A program made the position numbers and the translations under genes. From an uncultured Desulfovibrio sp. (GTDB lineage Bacteria; Desulfobacterota; Desulfovibrionia; Desulfovibrionales; Desulfovibrionaceae): a stretch of 64,000 nt of DNA. The number at the start of each line of letters is the position of its first letter. Position 1 is the first letter of the stretch. The notes beneath the pieces are model-generated. The model was given only the letters and a program-made list of their open reading frames with translations. It ran no database searches and had not been told where the DNA came from. The stretch covers positions 1 to 64,000 of the forward strand of contig CAJUMQ010000002.1 in assembly GCA_910587035.1 (NCBI GenBank), read 5' to 3'. Positions 49,942 to 58,835 of this stretch are shown piece after piece.

Positions 49942-51228
49942 TCAGTCTGTTTTTTTCCACAGGGCATGGGGGCAGGCAATGCATACGGCAATAAAAAGAC
50001 CACATGCCAGGGCTCCTTCAATACAAACCGGAGCCCAGGCTGCGCCCATTATACCCCATTGACTGGTAAAAATGGCCACCAGGGGCAGGCTTAGGGTGGC
50101 CACAATGGCGTACACAGTCATCTGGGATTTCTCCTGGCCAAAGGATACCAGGGTCTGCGTGCCAAGAACATGTCCAAAGGCCATGAGTGGAGCTCCGAGA
50201 ATCATGATTCTCAATATAGGAGCACCCCAGACATAGGCTTCACCAAGCGCCAGGCGAAGAATCCATGGAGCCAGCGCCCAGATGCATGCCCCCCCAATAA
50301 AGAGGAATGCAAAAGTCACAAGGAGGGACAAACGCAGAATGCGCCTTGCTACAGCGGGCTGGCTGTTCCGCAAGACGCAAATCTCTGGAAAAACTGTCTG
50401 TGTCAGAGGGTTTGCCAGTCTGCCAAGGGCGCGCAGCATTTTACCTGTGGCAATGACAATGCCCATCTGGGCAGGCGCCAGAAACCAGCCTATGACCATC
50501 TGCGCTCCATAAATGCATATGGCCTGGGAGAGGGAAACCATAAAAAGAGGCAAAGTGCCACCCAAAAGGTTCAAAGCGCCTGTAAAATCAGGACCCGGCG
50601 CATACCTCCGCCATAGGTGACAGTAAAGCCAGGCGTAGGCAATGCCTTTGCAGATGGCATCGATGAAAAAATATCCTTGCCAGTCGCCAGGAGCATGAAT
50701 AAACACCAGGATGAGGGCCAGGGCGCACAGGGAGGATGAGACATCCCAGATGGCAAGCTGGCGCACATCCTGGCTTGTGCCCTGATAGAACCAGAAGGGG
50801 CTGCAGCCCCTGATGATACCAGAGCAAGCAGCCAAAAAAAAGGCTGCCGGGTATTCCCGCGCATGGGGCACCAGTGGAAAGGCGGCAATTACAGCACCGG
50901 CGCAAAACAGGGCAAGAAGCATTTTGGCAGAAAAGACTGCGCCCAAAAGAGTCGCCAGCGCTCTGTCATCATCCCTTTTCCAGGCTGCCGAGCGTGCGCC
51001 GCCGAGAGTCAGGCCCCATTCCATGATCAGCGCTATGCCTTGGGGAAAAAGGGCCATATACATTAAAAGGCCAAATGATTCCGGCTCCAGAATGCGCCCA
51101 AGCCAGGGGAGAGCCAAAAGCGGCAGCAACAGCTGGGTGACCTGAATGGCGCCAAAGGAGAAAAAAAGCTTTCCCCTTTTTGCATTGATCAGACGTGCCA
51201 ATCTCATCAGACTTGCCAAAGCGGACAT
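49942..51228 (-). CDS. Polysaccharide/lipid-linked oligosaccharide flippase (Wzx-like)
   Basis: 428 residues, about 12 hydrophobic segments, MOP/Polysacc_synt family. It would flip undecaprenyl-linked glycan across the inner membrane. FGAIQVTQLLLPLLALPWLGRIL and WFLAPAQMGIVIATGKMLRALGRL with PLTQTVFPEI resemble the RfbX/Wzx pattern. No polymerase or glycosyltransferase gene is adjacent. The ribosome site is weak. Confidence 0.82.
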   Translation of the reverse strand: MSALASLMRLARLINAKRGKLFFSFGAIQVTQLLLPLLALPWLGRILEPESFGLLMYMALFPQGIALIMEWGLTLGGARSAAWKRDDDRALATLLGAVFSAKMLLALFCAGAVIAAFPLVPHAREYPAAFFLAACSGIIRGCSPFWFYQGTSQDVRQLAIWDVSSSLCALALILVFIHAPGDWQGYFFIDAICKGIAYAWLYCHLWRRYAPGPDFTGALNLLGGTLPLFMVSLSQAICIYGAQMVIGWFLAPAQMGIVIATGKMLRALGRLANPLTQTVFPEICVLRNSQPAVARRILRLSLLVTFAFLFIGGACIWALAPWILRLALGEAYVWGAPILRIMILGAPLMAFGHVLGTQTLVSFGQEKSQMTVYAIVATLSLPLVAIFTSQWGIMGAAWAPVCIEGALACGLFIAVCIACPHALWKKTD

Positions 51229-51311
51229 ATTGCCAGGATGGCATTGCCGGTGGAGGGATGCAGCATATATAGATTGTGGGAAGTAAGCGAATTTAATAAA
51301 TTACTTTAAAG

Positions 51312-51347
51312 ATATGCGCCCCATGGTTAAGAATCTGGGGCGCATAT
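51312..51347. terminator. Hairpin between flippase and metQ
   Basis: ATATGCGCCCC (51312-51322) pairs perfectly with GGGGCGCATAT (51337-51347). On the minus strand CTTTAAAGTAATTTATT follows. It probably ends the metNIQ transcript. Confidence 0.65.
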
Positions 51348-51427
51348 CGACAAAATACAAAATTCAGATGCCACCTGTCTGCCTGCCGGATGCTGGCCAG
51401 GAACAGGCTATGTCTTCATGCCAGAAT

Positions 51428-52228
51428 TTATTTATGCGCTGCCGGCAGAACCGCGCCCACATATTTGTCCTTCATGAATTTCGCAAGCTCGGGGCTGGCC
51501 AGCGCCTCATAAAGGGCTTTCAGCTCAGGTCTTGCCTCTTCGCCGGCACGCACGGCCAGGACATTGGCATAGGTGGAGGCCGCCATGGAATCCGCGGCCT
51601 CAATGGCCAGGGCCTCGGCCACGTTCAAACCGCCCAGAATGGCATAATTGCCATTTATGACGGCAATGTCCACATCCGGTAGAGCGCGCACCAGTTGCGG
51701 GGCCTCAATTTCCTCAATGCGCAGATCAAGGGGATTTTCAATGATATCCCTGCCAGTTGCCGTGAGTCCGGATTTTTTATCCAGCTTTATAAGTCCCTTG
51801 TCCTGCAAGAGGAGCAGGGCGCGGCCTTCATTTGTGGCATCATTGGGAACAGCTACAATGGCGCCCTTGCGCAGTTTGCCCAGATCCTTGCACTTGCCGC
51901 CATAAATGCCAAAGGGCTCATAGTGGACAGGCCCCATGGAGGAGAGCTTGGTGCCTTTCTGGGCATTAAAATCATCCAGATACGGCTTGTGCTGAAAAAA
52001 GTTGGCATCAAGATCCTTGCTATCCAGGGCCACATTGGGCTGCACATAATCCGAATATTCAATTATATCCAGGGTTACGCCACTGGGCTGCAAAATACGC
52101 GCTGCCTCCTGGAGCATTTCCGCATGGGGGGTGGGAGAGGCCCCAACCTTCAGAGTGGATGCCGCATGGGAGTTTGCGCCAAAAAAAATGGCGCAGGCAA
52201 GGGAAATGCCAAAAATAATCTTCTTCAT
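51428..52228 (-). CDS. metQ: Methionine ABC transporter substrate-binding protein
   Basis: 266 residues, NlpA/MetQ family. LKVGASPTPHAEMLQEAARIL, NVALDSKDLDANFFQHKPYLDDF and VAVPNDATNEGRALLLLQ are characteristic. Most MetQ proteins are lipoproteins, but here the signal peptide (MKKIIFGISLACAIFFGANSHAA) has no good lipobox and looks cleavable by signal peptidase I, so the receptor may be free in the periplasm. AGGAAGAAGC precedes the ATG. It is the last gene of metN-metI-metQ. Confidence 0.92.
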   Translation of the reverse strand: MKKIIFGISLACAIFFGANSHAASTLKVGASPTPHAEMLQEAARILQPSGVTLDIIEYSDYVQPNVALDSKDLDANFFQHKPYLDDFNAQKGTKLSSMGPVHYEPFGIYGGKCKDLGKLRKGAIVAVPNDATNEGRALLLLQDKGLIKLDKKSGLTATGRDIIENPLDLRIEEIEAPQLVRALPDVDIAVINGNYAILGGLNVAEALAIEAADSMAASTYANVLAVRAGEEARPELKALYEALASPELAKFMKDKYVGAVLPAAHK

Positions 52229-52339
52229 GCTTCTTCCTGTGTTATTGATGTGAAACTTGCGGGCAGTAGCGCCCATATCAAATACCCGGCGGCAAGTGCC
52301 GCCAAAAAGTGATAATGCCAAAAGCGGTAGCGCGCAAGG

Positions 52340-52996
52340 CTACCTTTTGTCACTGCGCCTGGCAGCCCAGTTGCCTATGCTCTGAAAAGCCTGCACAATT
52401 ATGATCAGCAATACTACAGTAATGATCATTATATCAGTCTGATAGCGATTATAGCCGTACATGATCGCCAGCTTGCCAAGACCGCCTCCACCCACTGCGC
52501 CAGCCATGGCCGAATAGCCGAGGATGGTGATTGCCGCAACTGCGCTGCCATTTATCAGGGAAGGCATTGATTCGGGGATCATGACCCTTGTGATGATCTG
52601 CCAGGTGGTCGCGCCCATGCTCTGTGCAGCCTCTATGACGCCATGATCCACCTCCAGCAGGGAGGATTCCACCAGGCGCGCCACAAAAGGAGCCGCGGAA
52701 AGCACCAGGGGCACAATGGTGGCATTGTTGCCAATGGTGGTGCCAACCAGAAAGCGGGTAAAAGGTATCACCGCGATCATAAGGATCAGAAAGGGAAAGG
52801 AGCGTGTGAGATTGACCACAATATCCAGAACTGAATAGATCAGCTTGTGCGGAGTGATGCCGCCTTTGCGGGTGATAACAAGAATAACCCCCATCACCAC
52901 GCCGAAAACATAGGAAAAAAAGGTGGCCACCACGGTCATGTAAATGGTGTCCCATGTTCCGGCAATCAGCATTTCCACAGTTTTCTGGTCAAACAT
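52340..52996 (-). CDS. metI: Methionine ABC transporter permease
   Basis: 218 residues with five hydrophobic segments. The cytoplasmic coupling loop EAAQSMGATTWQIITRVMIPES is clear. GGAGGAAATGCGCG precedes the ATG, which lies 8 bp inside metN. The frame to 53080 is ignored. Confidence 0.93.
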   Translation of the reverse strand: MFDQKTVEMLIAGTWDTIYMTVVATFFSYVFGVVMGVILVITRKGGITPHKLIYSVLDIVVNLTRSFPFLILMIAVIPFTRFLVGTTIGNNATIVPLVLSAAPFVARLVESSLLEVDHGVIEAAQSMGATTWQIITRVMIPESMPSLINGSAVAAITILGYSAMAGAVGGGGLGKLAIMYGYNRYQTDIMIITVVLLIIIVQAFQSIGNWAARRSDKR

Positions 52997-53993
52997 CGCG
53001 CATTTCCTCCAGCACAATGGAATGGGCTTTTGCATAAGCCAGTATTCTTGCGCGGGATTCCGGATTTTCTGGCAGTTCAAGCACCATTTGCCCTAATGCA
53101 GTGCCGTTTATGTCACGCGTATCTGCATACATTATATTGACAGGGCAACCGCAGTGCAAAACCATGTTTGAGATTACCGGTTCAAAGGATGATCTGCCAT
53201 TGAATATGAGGCGGTACAGATTGCCCACAGGAAGTTTCTGCAGTGCCTCCGGCAGCACAAGCCGTCTTGCCGCCTCAGTGGCCGGATGGAAAAACACTTC
53301 CTCCACCGAGCCATCCTCGACAATTATTCCCTTGCTGATTATGGCCACATGAGTGCATATCTTGTCGATCACGCTCATTTCGTGGGTGATGATCACCGCC
53401 GTGATACCCATATTGCGATTGATGTCGCGTATGAGGCCCAGGATGGAGTCCGTTGTCTCAGGATCCAGAGCGGATGTTGCCTCATCGCACAGAAGCACAC
53501 GGGGATTGGTGGCCAGGGCGCGGGCAATGGCCACTCTCTGCTTTTGGCCACCGGATAACTGGGAGGGATAGGAGCCGATTCTGGCGGACAGGCCCACAAG
53601 ATCCAGAAGTTCCGTAGCCCTGCGCCTTGCCTCGTCATGTTTCTGCCCGGCCAGAAGCAGGGGAAAGCAGACATTCTCCAGAGCCGTTTTTTGCATCAGG
53701 AGATTGAACTGCTGAAAAATCATGCCCATGGCGCGTCTGGCTGCCCGCAACTGTGGTGCGGACATGAGGCAAAGATTCTGATCCTCAAAAAAAACACCCC
53801 CGGAGGTGGGGCGCTCCAGGAGATTGATGCAACGCACCAGGGTGGACTTGCCCGCGCCGCTGCGGCCGATTATGCCATATATGTCCCCACTGGCTATGGT
53901 CAGATTTATATCCCTCAAGGCATATATGTCGCCATTTTTGCCGGGGAATTTCTTTTCAAGATTGACTATGCGGATGATGGGACTGGAAGCCAT
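52989..53993 (-). CDS. metN: Methionine ABC transporter ATPase with NIL domain
   Basis: 334 residues. Walker A is GRSGAGKST, the signature LSGGQKQRVAIARAL and Walker B VLLCDEATSALDPETT. The last ~90 residues form the NIL domain that binds methionine and inhibits transport in E. coli MetN. GGAG lies before the ATG at 53993; a longer frame to 54092 is not supported. Confidence 0.94.
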   Translation of the reverse strand: MASSPIIRIVNLEKKFPGKNGDIYALRDINLTIASGDIYGIIGRSGAGKSTLVRCINLLERPTSGGVFFEDQNLCLMSAPQLRAARRAMGMIFQQFNLLMQKTALENVCFPLLLAGQKHDEARRRATELLDLVGLSARIGSYPSQLSGGQKQRVAIARALATNPRVLLCDEATSALDPETTDSILGLIRDINRNMGITAVIITHEMSVIDKICTHVAIISKGIIVEDGSVEEVFFHPATEAARRLVLPEALQKLPVGNLYRLIFNGRSSFEPVISNMVLHCGCPVNIMYADTRDINGTALGQMVLELPENPESRARILAYAKAHSIVLEEMRDV

Positions 53994-54036
53994 GAAAACT
54001 CCGGAAAAATTGACAAAAAAGTCGTTAGCCTTTTTC

Positions 54037-54065
54037 ATTATGTCATTTTTTGCCCATGAATGCAA
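54037..54065 (-). promoter_or_regulatory. Predicted metNIQ promoter
   Basis: On the minus strand TTGCAT (54065-54060), 17-bp spacer, CATAAT (54042-54037), about 45 bp before the metN ATG. It has the same -35 as the predicted mla promoter. No S-box or other SAM riboswitch is visible upstream. Confidence 0.5.
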
Positions 54066-54181
54066 AGAGGCTGGAGTATGGCTCCTTGTCAAACGAGCCA
54101 GTGGCCATTAAAATGCCGGCAAACATTTTCCACAAGGATGCGGAATCCCATACCCTGTCATACTGACCATTGCAGAAATTT

Positions 54182-54841
54182 ATGAAATATAATGACATCG
54201 TCCATCAGGACTGCATCGAGTTCATGAGTTCCATGGATGACAAATCCGTTGATTTCACCCTTACCGACATTCCCTATGATGTAGTCAATCGCAAGAGCAA
54301 TGGGCTTAGGAACCTTGACAAGGACAGGGCAGACTGTCTCACTTTCAACCTTCAGGATTTTATGGAACATGTGCTGCGTGTGACGGCAAATTCGCTTGTC
54401 ATTTTTTGCGGCAAGGAACAGTTCAGCCCCATCTACAGTTTTTTTGCAAACCACAAGGGCACAGTGCGCCCTGTAGTCTGGGAAAAAACAAATCCATCCC
54501 CGATGAATGGCCAATATATATATTTAAGCGGTGTTGAGCTTGCGGTATGGTTCAAGCATCCTGGCAAAAAAATATTCAATGCCCATTGTAAAAATACGGT
54601 ATTCAGACACCCCAATGGCAGGAGCCGTGAGCATCCAACCGAAAAAAATCATGCTCTTCTCAAGGAGCTCATTCTGGATAACACCATTGCAAACAATATT
54701 GTCTTTGACCCGTGCGCGGGCAGTGGCAGCCATCTGCTGGTTGCCAAACAACTGGGTCGCAGATATGTGGGTTGCGAAAAAGATCAGCGATATTTCGCTA
54801 TCGCTTGCCGTCGCCTGCTCGCTCAAGATACTCATGGATAA
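54182..54841 (+). CDS. DNA methyltransferase of a putative type II restriction-modification pair
   Basis: 219-residue SAM-dependent DNA methyltransferase. Motif IV, TDIPYD (residues 28-33), comes first and motif I, FDPCAGSGS (175-183), last, the beta-class order. The catalytic motif is DIPY rather than DPPY/SPPY, so N6-adenine is most likely but N4-cytosine cannot be excluded. The target-recognition part between them is short. A possible TTG start lies at 54170; neither start has a good ribosome site. It overlaps the opposite-strand nuclease gene by 44 bp, tail to tail. Confidence 0.85.
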   Translation: MKYNDIVHQDCIEFMSSMDDKSVDFTLTDIPYDVVNRKSNGLRNLDKDRADCLTFNLQDFMEHVLRVTANSLVIFCGKEQFSPIYSFFANHKGTVRPVVWEKTNPSPMNGQYIYLSGVELAVWFKHPGKKIFNAHCKNTVFRHPNGRSREHPTEKNHALLKELILDNTIANNIVFDPCAGSGSHLLVAKQLGRRYVGCEKDQRYFAIACRRLLAQDTHG

Positions 54842-55460
54842 GAGATTTATTGTCTGAGAGCTCTCTCAATGTTCCAAATAGACATTCTGAACTTTTTTGC
54901 AGAGCTTTTACATTTATGGGAATGAATGCGGAACCATGACGATCGTCAAGATTGCTCTTGGCATTGATCTTTATATGCTCAAAAAGATATTCAACCCGGG
55001 GACGCACATATTGCACAATATCCTTGCTGCTGGCTAGCAAAATCCAATCCGGAGCATATTCAGCAAACTTATTTTTATAAAAAAGAATGAAAAATAAATC
55101 AAGATAACCTGATTGCATTATTTTTCCTGACTTTACAATCTGGCATCCATATTTATTGCAGAAATTATCAAGGATACCGCAATTTTTATTGTATATATAA
55201 TATCTATTCTTATTAATACTGGGTGGAAAAAATGCGGAAACAATATCCAGTCTAAAATCTCCGTATGCCGAAAAATCTGCTGAATATTGAACATCAATCT
55301 TTAAGCCTGTAGTTGTGATTATATCCACGGCTGTTATATCGGTCACATTATTTCTTTTACACTCAATCCCCCATTCATTCAAAATTTTTACAGCCAAATT
55401 TTCAGTAAAATTTGCTGCATTTTCATAATGGTTCATGGCATTGCAACTTGAGGATCGCAT
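54798..55460 (-). CDS. Putative restriction endonuclease (PD-(D/E)xK-like), unrecognised family
   Basis: 220 residues with no family I recognise. It converges on and overlaps the methyltransferase gene. Its N-terminus fits a PD-(D/E)xK nuclease: a helix with E20, then D46 at the end of VTDITAVDI and D56-V-Q58 in LKIDVQYS, that is D-x9-D-x-Q with Gln in place of the usual Lys. A long aromatic- and lysine-rich C-terminal half follows. The coding region is clearly AT-richer than its neighbours, which suggests transfer. The start is ATG 55460 or 55436. The endonuclease role is inferred from position and this motif only. Confidence 0.55.
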   Translation of the reverse strand: MRSSSCNAMNHYENAANFTENLAVKILNEWGIECKRNNVTDITAVDIITTTGLKIDVQYSADFSAYGDFRLDIVSAFFPPSINKNRYYIYNKNCGILDNFCNKYGCQIVKSGKIMQSGYLDLFFILFYKNKFAEYAPDWILLASSKDIVQYVRPRVEYLFEHIKINAKSNLDDRHGSAFIPINVKALQKSSECLFGTLRELSDNKSLIHEYLERAGDGKR

Positions 55461-55468
55461 CCGGCTCT

Positions 55469-56077
55469 TTATTTTGTATCGCTGCCGGCCTTTCTTGCAA
55501 AAAGCATGGCCTCATGAAAACCTTTCCTCACAAAGATCAAAAAAGTCTCCAATGCGGCAGACATTATCTGGCGGATTTTTTCCCGATCTGCAACCGCTGG
55601 CCTTGCCAGAACCCAGCCAATAACATCCTCACGATGCTCTGGTTTGCCTATGCCAATGCGAAGTCTGTAAAAATCCCTGGTGCCTGTCCGCTCGGCTATG
55701 GATGCCAGGCCATTATGCCCGGCAAGGCCGCCGCCAAATTTGAAACGCAGCTCGCCTGGGGGGATGTCCAGCTCATCCTGAACAACAACCATCTGGTCAG
55801 GGGCAATGTTATGCCAGGCCAGCAATGGCTGCACGGCCACACCGCTGTCATTCATAAAAGTTTGCGGTTTGGCCACAAGCCATTCCCCACGGACATCAGA
55901 CAGGCTTATGCGCCAGAGTAGGGAATTGAATTTTTTACCATTCAGCTCCATGACCTGTCCTGCCTTTCCAGCATATTCCAGCAGGGCATCCACAAAATCA
56001 AAACCGCAGTTATGCCGCGTGCCCGCATAGCGTTGCCCCGGATTGCCAAGGCCCACAAGTAATCCAGCATAGTCCAT
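55469..56077 (-). CDS. pth: Peptidyl-tRNA hydrolase
   Basis: Releases tRNA from prematurely dropped peptidyl-tRNA. 202 residues. GLGNPGQRYAGTRHNCGF, KPQTFMNDSGVAV, DELDIPPGELRF and GGGLAGHNGLASI are all present, including the catalytic His (RHN) and Asp (DELD). GGAGA precedes the start at 56077. It lies 36 bp after the alpha/beta hydrolase gene. Confidence 0.95.
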   Translation of the reverse strand: MDYAGLLVGLGNPGQRYAGTRHNCGFDFVDALLEYAGKAGQVMELNGKKFNSLLWRISLSDVRGEWLVAKPQTFMNDSGVAVQPLLAWHNIAPDQMVVVQDELDIPPGELRFKFGGGLAGHNGLASIAERTGTRDFYRLRIGIGKPEHREDVIGWVLARPAVADREKIRQIMSAALETFLIFVRKGFHEAMLFARKAGSDTK

Positions 56078-56113
56078 ACTGCAATCGTCTCCACAACTTG
56101 CTGCCAACATGCA

Positions 56114-57019
56114 TCAGGCGGCATGACAATGGCGCAAGGTTAGATTTATTGGCATCGCCAGGCCAGCTGTGGCAGCGGCCGCATATCTTGCGATGAAATT
56201 GGCAAATCTGGGCGTAAGCGGGGCAAGATGCCCGCCATTATCCAGCCAGACCAATTTTTTTACAGGCGCCTGGATGAGCGCAAAGGTTTCTTTAATCAAT
56301 TTTTCTGTAAACAGGTCATCATTGATAGCATTGAACAGCCAGAAGGGACAATGCAGGACCGGGCTGACAAAGGCATCGAAAAGACTGGCCAGAAACTGCA
56401 GTGGATAACTGATGCGCCCTTTGCCAGTGCCAAGGTAGACAGGCAGCTCGCGCCCGCGCAGGATACGGCCCGCATTGAGATAGACAGGCATGGGAATGGG
56501 CAGGCGTGGCATTTTTGCCGCCAGGGAACGGATGATGTTCATCAGCCACTCCCGCATGTGCGCCAGTCTGGCAAAGCGGGTGAGCTCGATGGCGGATGCC
56601 ATGCGCGGGAATATGGCGCTTATGGCAAAAGCCGCGCCAATGGTGCTGGATGCGCCCGCATGAGCCAGTGTCAGAATACCCCCCTGGCTGTGACCGCAGA
56701 CAACAACATGGGCATATCCATTGCGGTGCAGCCATTTTTCAGCTTCCAGGCCCTGTGCAAGCAGGCTCTCAAAGGTAAAGCCACTTTTTCTCCGGCAGAG
56801 GCCATGTCCTGCAAGATGAAGCCCAGCCACGGAAAAACCGGCCTCGCGCAATGACAGGAGCAATAGTTTATAATGGGCAGGCTCAAGCATTGTGCCGGGA
56901 TAAAACAGGACACAGCAGGCTCCATCATTTGGAAGCAGCTCCAGTAGCGGCGCATTTTTGCTGATGCCGGCCCGGATCAGCTCCCCGGCAGGCAATTCCA
57001 GGGGTGGCCTTTTTGGCAT
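56114..57019 (-). CDS. Alpha/beta-fold hydrolase
   Basis: 301 residues. The nucleophile elbow is GHSQGG near residue 115, an oxyanion strand CCVLFYPGTM precedes it, and a likely catalytic Asp and His are in NAINDDLF and NGGHLAP. A lid of about 70 residues sits between. No substrate is suggested by the sequence. It lies between rplY and pth, which are often adjacent in other genomes, so it may be an insertion into that operon. No good ribosome site precedes the ATG. Confidence 0.82.
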   Translation of the reverse strand: MPKRPPLELPAGELIRAGISKNAPLLELLPNDGACCVLFYPGTMLEPAHYKLLLLSLREAGFSVAGLHLAGHGLCRRKSGFTFESLLAQGLEAEKWLHRNGYAHVVVCGHSQGGILTLAHAGASSTIGAAFAISAIFPRMASAIELTRFARLAHMREWLMNIIRSLAAKMPRLPIPMPVYLNAGRILRGRELPVYLGTGKGRISYPLQFLASLFDAFVSPVLHCPFWLFNAINDDLFTEKLIKETFALIQAPVKKLVWLDNGGHLAPLTPRFANFIARYAAAATAGLAMPINLTLRHCHAA

Positions 57020-57160
57020 AATAAATATCTAGTGGTTAATAAAGTAATACAAACTTAAAACTCGCCACTGCCAGCATTGCGCATTAAAACAGGAGCTTCA
57101 GGCTCATCAGCGCAGGCACCCCAAGAGGATTTCAAACATGAAAATGGCCGCAGCCTGTTC

Positions 57161-57196
57161 AAAAAAAGCCAGCCACAGGGGCTGGCCGGCTTTTTT
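57161..57196. terminator. Terminator after rplY
   Basis: AAAAAAAGCC-AGCC pairs with GGC-TGGC-CGGC-TTTTTT around a short loop. T-runs on both strands make it bidirectional in form; it ends the cysS-to-rplY transcript. Confidence 0.8.
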
Positions 57197-57222
57197 ACAC
57201 ATAGATGTAAAGATCCTGGTAA

Positions 57223-57834
57223 TCAGGCAGTGGCTGCCTCTCCTTCGCCTTCCACAATATCATCATCCTTGCTCTTGGCGAGGACGCTGACAACGGCGTA
57301 ACTCTGGTCATAAACGGCATGGACATTTTCCGGCAGCTTCAGATCCTCAACAGTGATGGTATCGCCAATATTAAGGCCGGATACGTCCACAACAACCTTT
57401 TTGGGCATGTCCAGAGGTTTGCTGGCAAGGCGGACATTTTCACGGTAGGTCTCAAGGATGCCGCCAAGTTTAACACCAGGGGCTATACCAGTGTACTCCA
57501 CAGGCACCTCGACCTTGACTTCCTTGTCCAGATCCACGCCATAGTAATCTATATGCAGAAAATAGTTTTTATAGGGATGGCGCTGCACCTGCCAGATAAG
57601 CACAGGATGCGTGTCTTTGCCATTCTCGTCCTCTATCTCCAGATTGAACACGGTAGTGTGACCAACGCTTTCGTAGATCTTTTCCAGAGGCAGAGTCTGT
57701 GCCTGCACCATAATGTTCTGACCGGAAGAAGTGTAAAACACGCCGGGCACCAGATCTTTGGCGCGCAGACGTCCACTGGCTCCCTTGCCGCTGTCTTCCC
57801 GCTTCTTGACACTAAGGGTTTTATCGATACTCAT
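57223..57834 (-). CDS. rplY: 50S ribosomal protein L25 (TL5/CTC type)
   Basis: 203 residues: an N-terminal 5S rRNA-binding L25 domain (about 1-95, with ASGRLRAKDLVPGVFY and QVQRHPYKNYFLHIDYY) and the C-terminal beta domain found in the general-stress CTC form (YTGIAPGVKLGGILETYRENV). GGAGATTGGG precedes the ATG. It lies 30 bp after prs. Confidence 0.94.
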   Translation of the reverse strand: MSIDKTLSVKKREDSGKGASGRLRAKDLVPGVFYTSSGQNIMVQAQTLPLEKIYESVGHTTVFNLEIEDENGKDTHPVLIWQVQRHPYKNYFLHIDYYGVDLDKEVKVEVPVEYTGIAPGVKLGGILETYRENVRLASKPLDMPKKVVVDVSGLNIGDTITVEDLKLPENVHAVYDQSYAVVSVLAKSKDDDIVEGEGEAATA

Positions 57835-57864
57835 CCCAATCTCCTCAATCCGCCTGGCAGGACA

Positions 57865-58812
57865 TTACACGAAAAGAACGCTTACAGAAGAGCCAGTATG
57901 GATATTATGAATTGTTTTTCCCAACAGGGCGGCCACCGAAACAACTTTCAGTTTGGGGCAGCGCTCCAGCTTGTCACCAAGTGGAATGGTGTCTGTGACA
58001 ATTACCTGCGAAAGGGCATCAGTGGCATTGATGCGATCAATGGCCGGTCCTGAAAGAACTGCATGGGTTGCGCAGGCAACTATGCGCGAGGCGCCATAAT
58101 TCATTAGCACCTCCGCACCGGCGCACAATGTGCCGGCAGTATCGATCATGTCATCCACAACTATGGCCACACGCCCGTCCACATCGCCAATCACATGCAT
58201 GGCCTGGGCCTGATTGGGCTTGTCACGCCTTTTATCCACTATGGCAAGGGGCGCATTGAGGCGCTTGGCATATGATCTTGCCCGCTCAACACCGCCTGCA
58301 TCAGGGGAAACTATGACAATCTTGTCCTCATGCAGATCGCGCAGGCTGTCCATCATGACCGGAGTTGCGAACAGATTATCGACCGGACAGTCAAAAAAGC
58401 CCTGAATCTGACCGGCATGGAGATCAATGGTCACCACCCTGTCGGCTCCGGCCACACTTATGAAATCCGCCATCAGTTTCGCGCTTATGGGCGCTCTTGG
58501 GCTGACCTTGCGATCCTGGCGGGCATATGCATAGTATGGCACAACCGCGGTTATGCGCCCGGCGCTTGCCCTTTTGAGCGCGTCAATCATCAGGCAGAGC
58601 TGCATAAAATTGCGGTTTACGTCCGGGGGGCAGGTGGACTGAACCACAAAGACATCATCCTCGCGCACATTTTCGCCAATCTCAATACGCAACTCGCCAT
58701 CGCTGAACGCGGTGGCAAGGGTTGGCGTAAGCTGGCAGCCCATGTGATCACAAATCGCACGAGCAAGTTCGGGATTTGATGTGCCAGTAACGATCTTCAG
58801 ATCACTGAACAT
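57865..58812 (-). CDS. prs: Ribose-phosphate pyrophosphokinase
   Basis: Makes PRPP from ribose 5-phosphate and ATP. 315 residues, class I. KIVTGTSNPELARAICDHMG at the start, RQDRKVSPRAPISAKLMADF for the ATP loop, VSPDAGGVERA and VVDDMIDTAGTLCAGAEVL for the PRPP site. GGAGC precedes the ATG at 58812. A long spurious N-terminal extension crosses repeat F. The product supplies pyrBC, pyrimidine and purine synthesis. Confidence 0.97.
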   Translation of the reverse strand: MFSDLKIVTGTSNPELARAICDHMGCQLTPTLATAFSDGELRIEIGENVREDDVFVVQSTCPPDVNRNFMQLCLMIDALKRASAGRITAVVPYYAYARQDRKVSPRAPISAKLMADFISVAGADRVVTIDLHAGQIQGFFDCPVDNLFATPVMMDSLRDLHEDKIVIVSPDAGGVERARSYAKRLNAPLAIVDKRRDKPNQAQAMHVIGDVDGRVAIVVDDMIDTAGTLCAGAEVLMNYGASRIVACATHAVLSGPAIDRINATDALSQVIVTDTIPLGDKLERCPKLKVVSVAALLGKTIHNIHTGSSVSVLFV

Positions 58813-58835
58813 GTCTGCTCCAATATAGCATGTGT

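Noticed and set aside
54000..54181. SAM riboswitch ahead of metNIQ
   Set aside because: No S-box or SAM-II core is visible, and the gap between the predicted promoter and metN is too short for an S-box.
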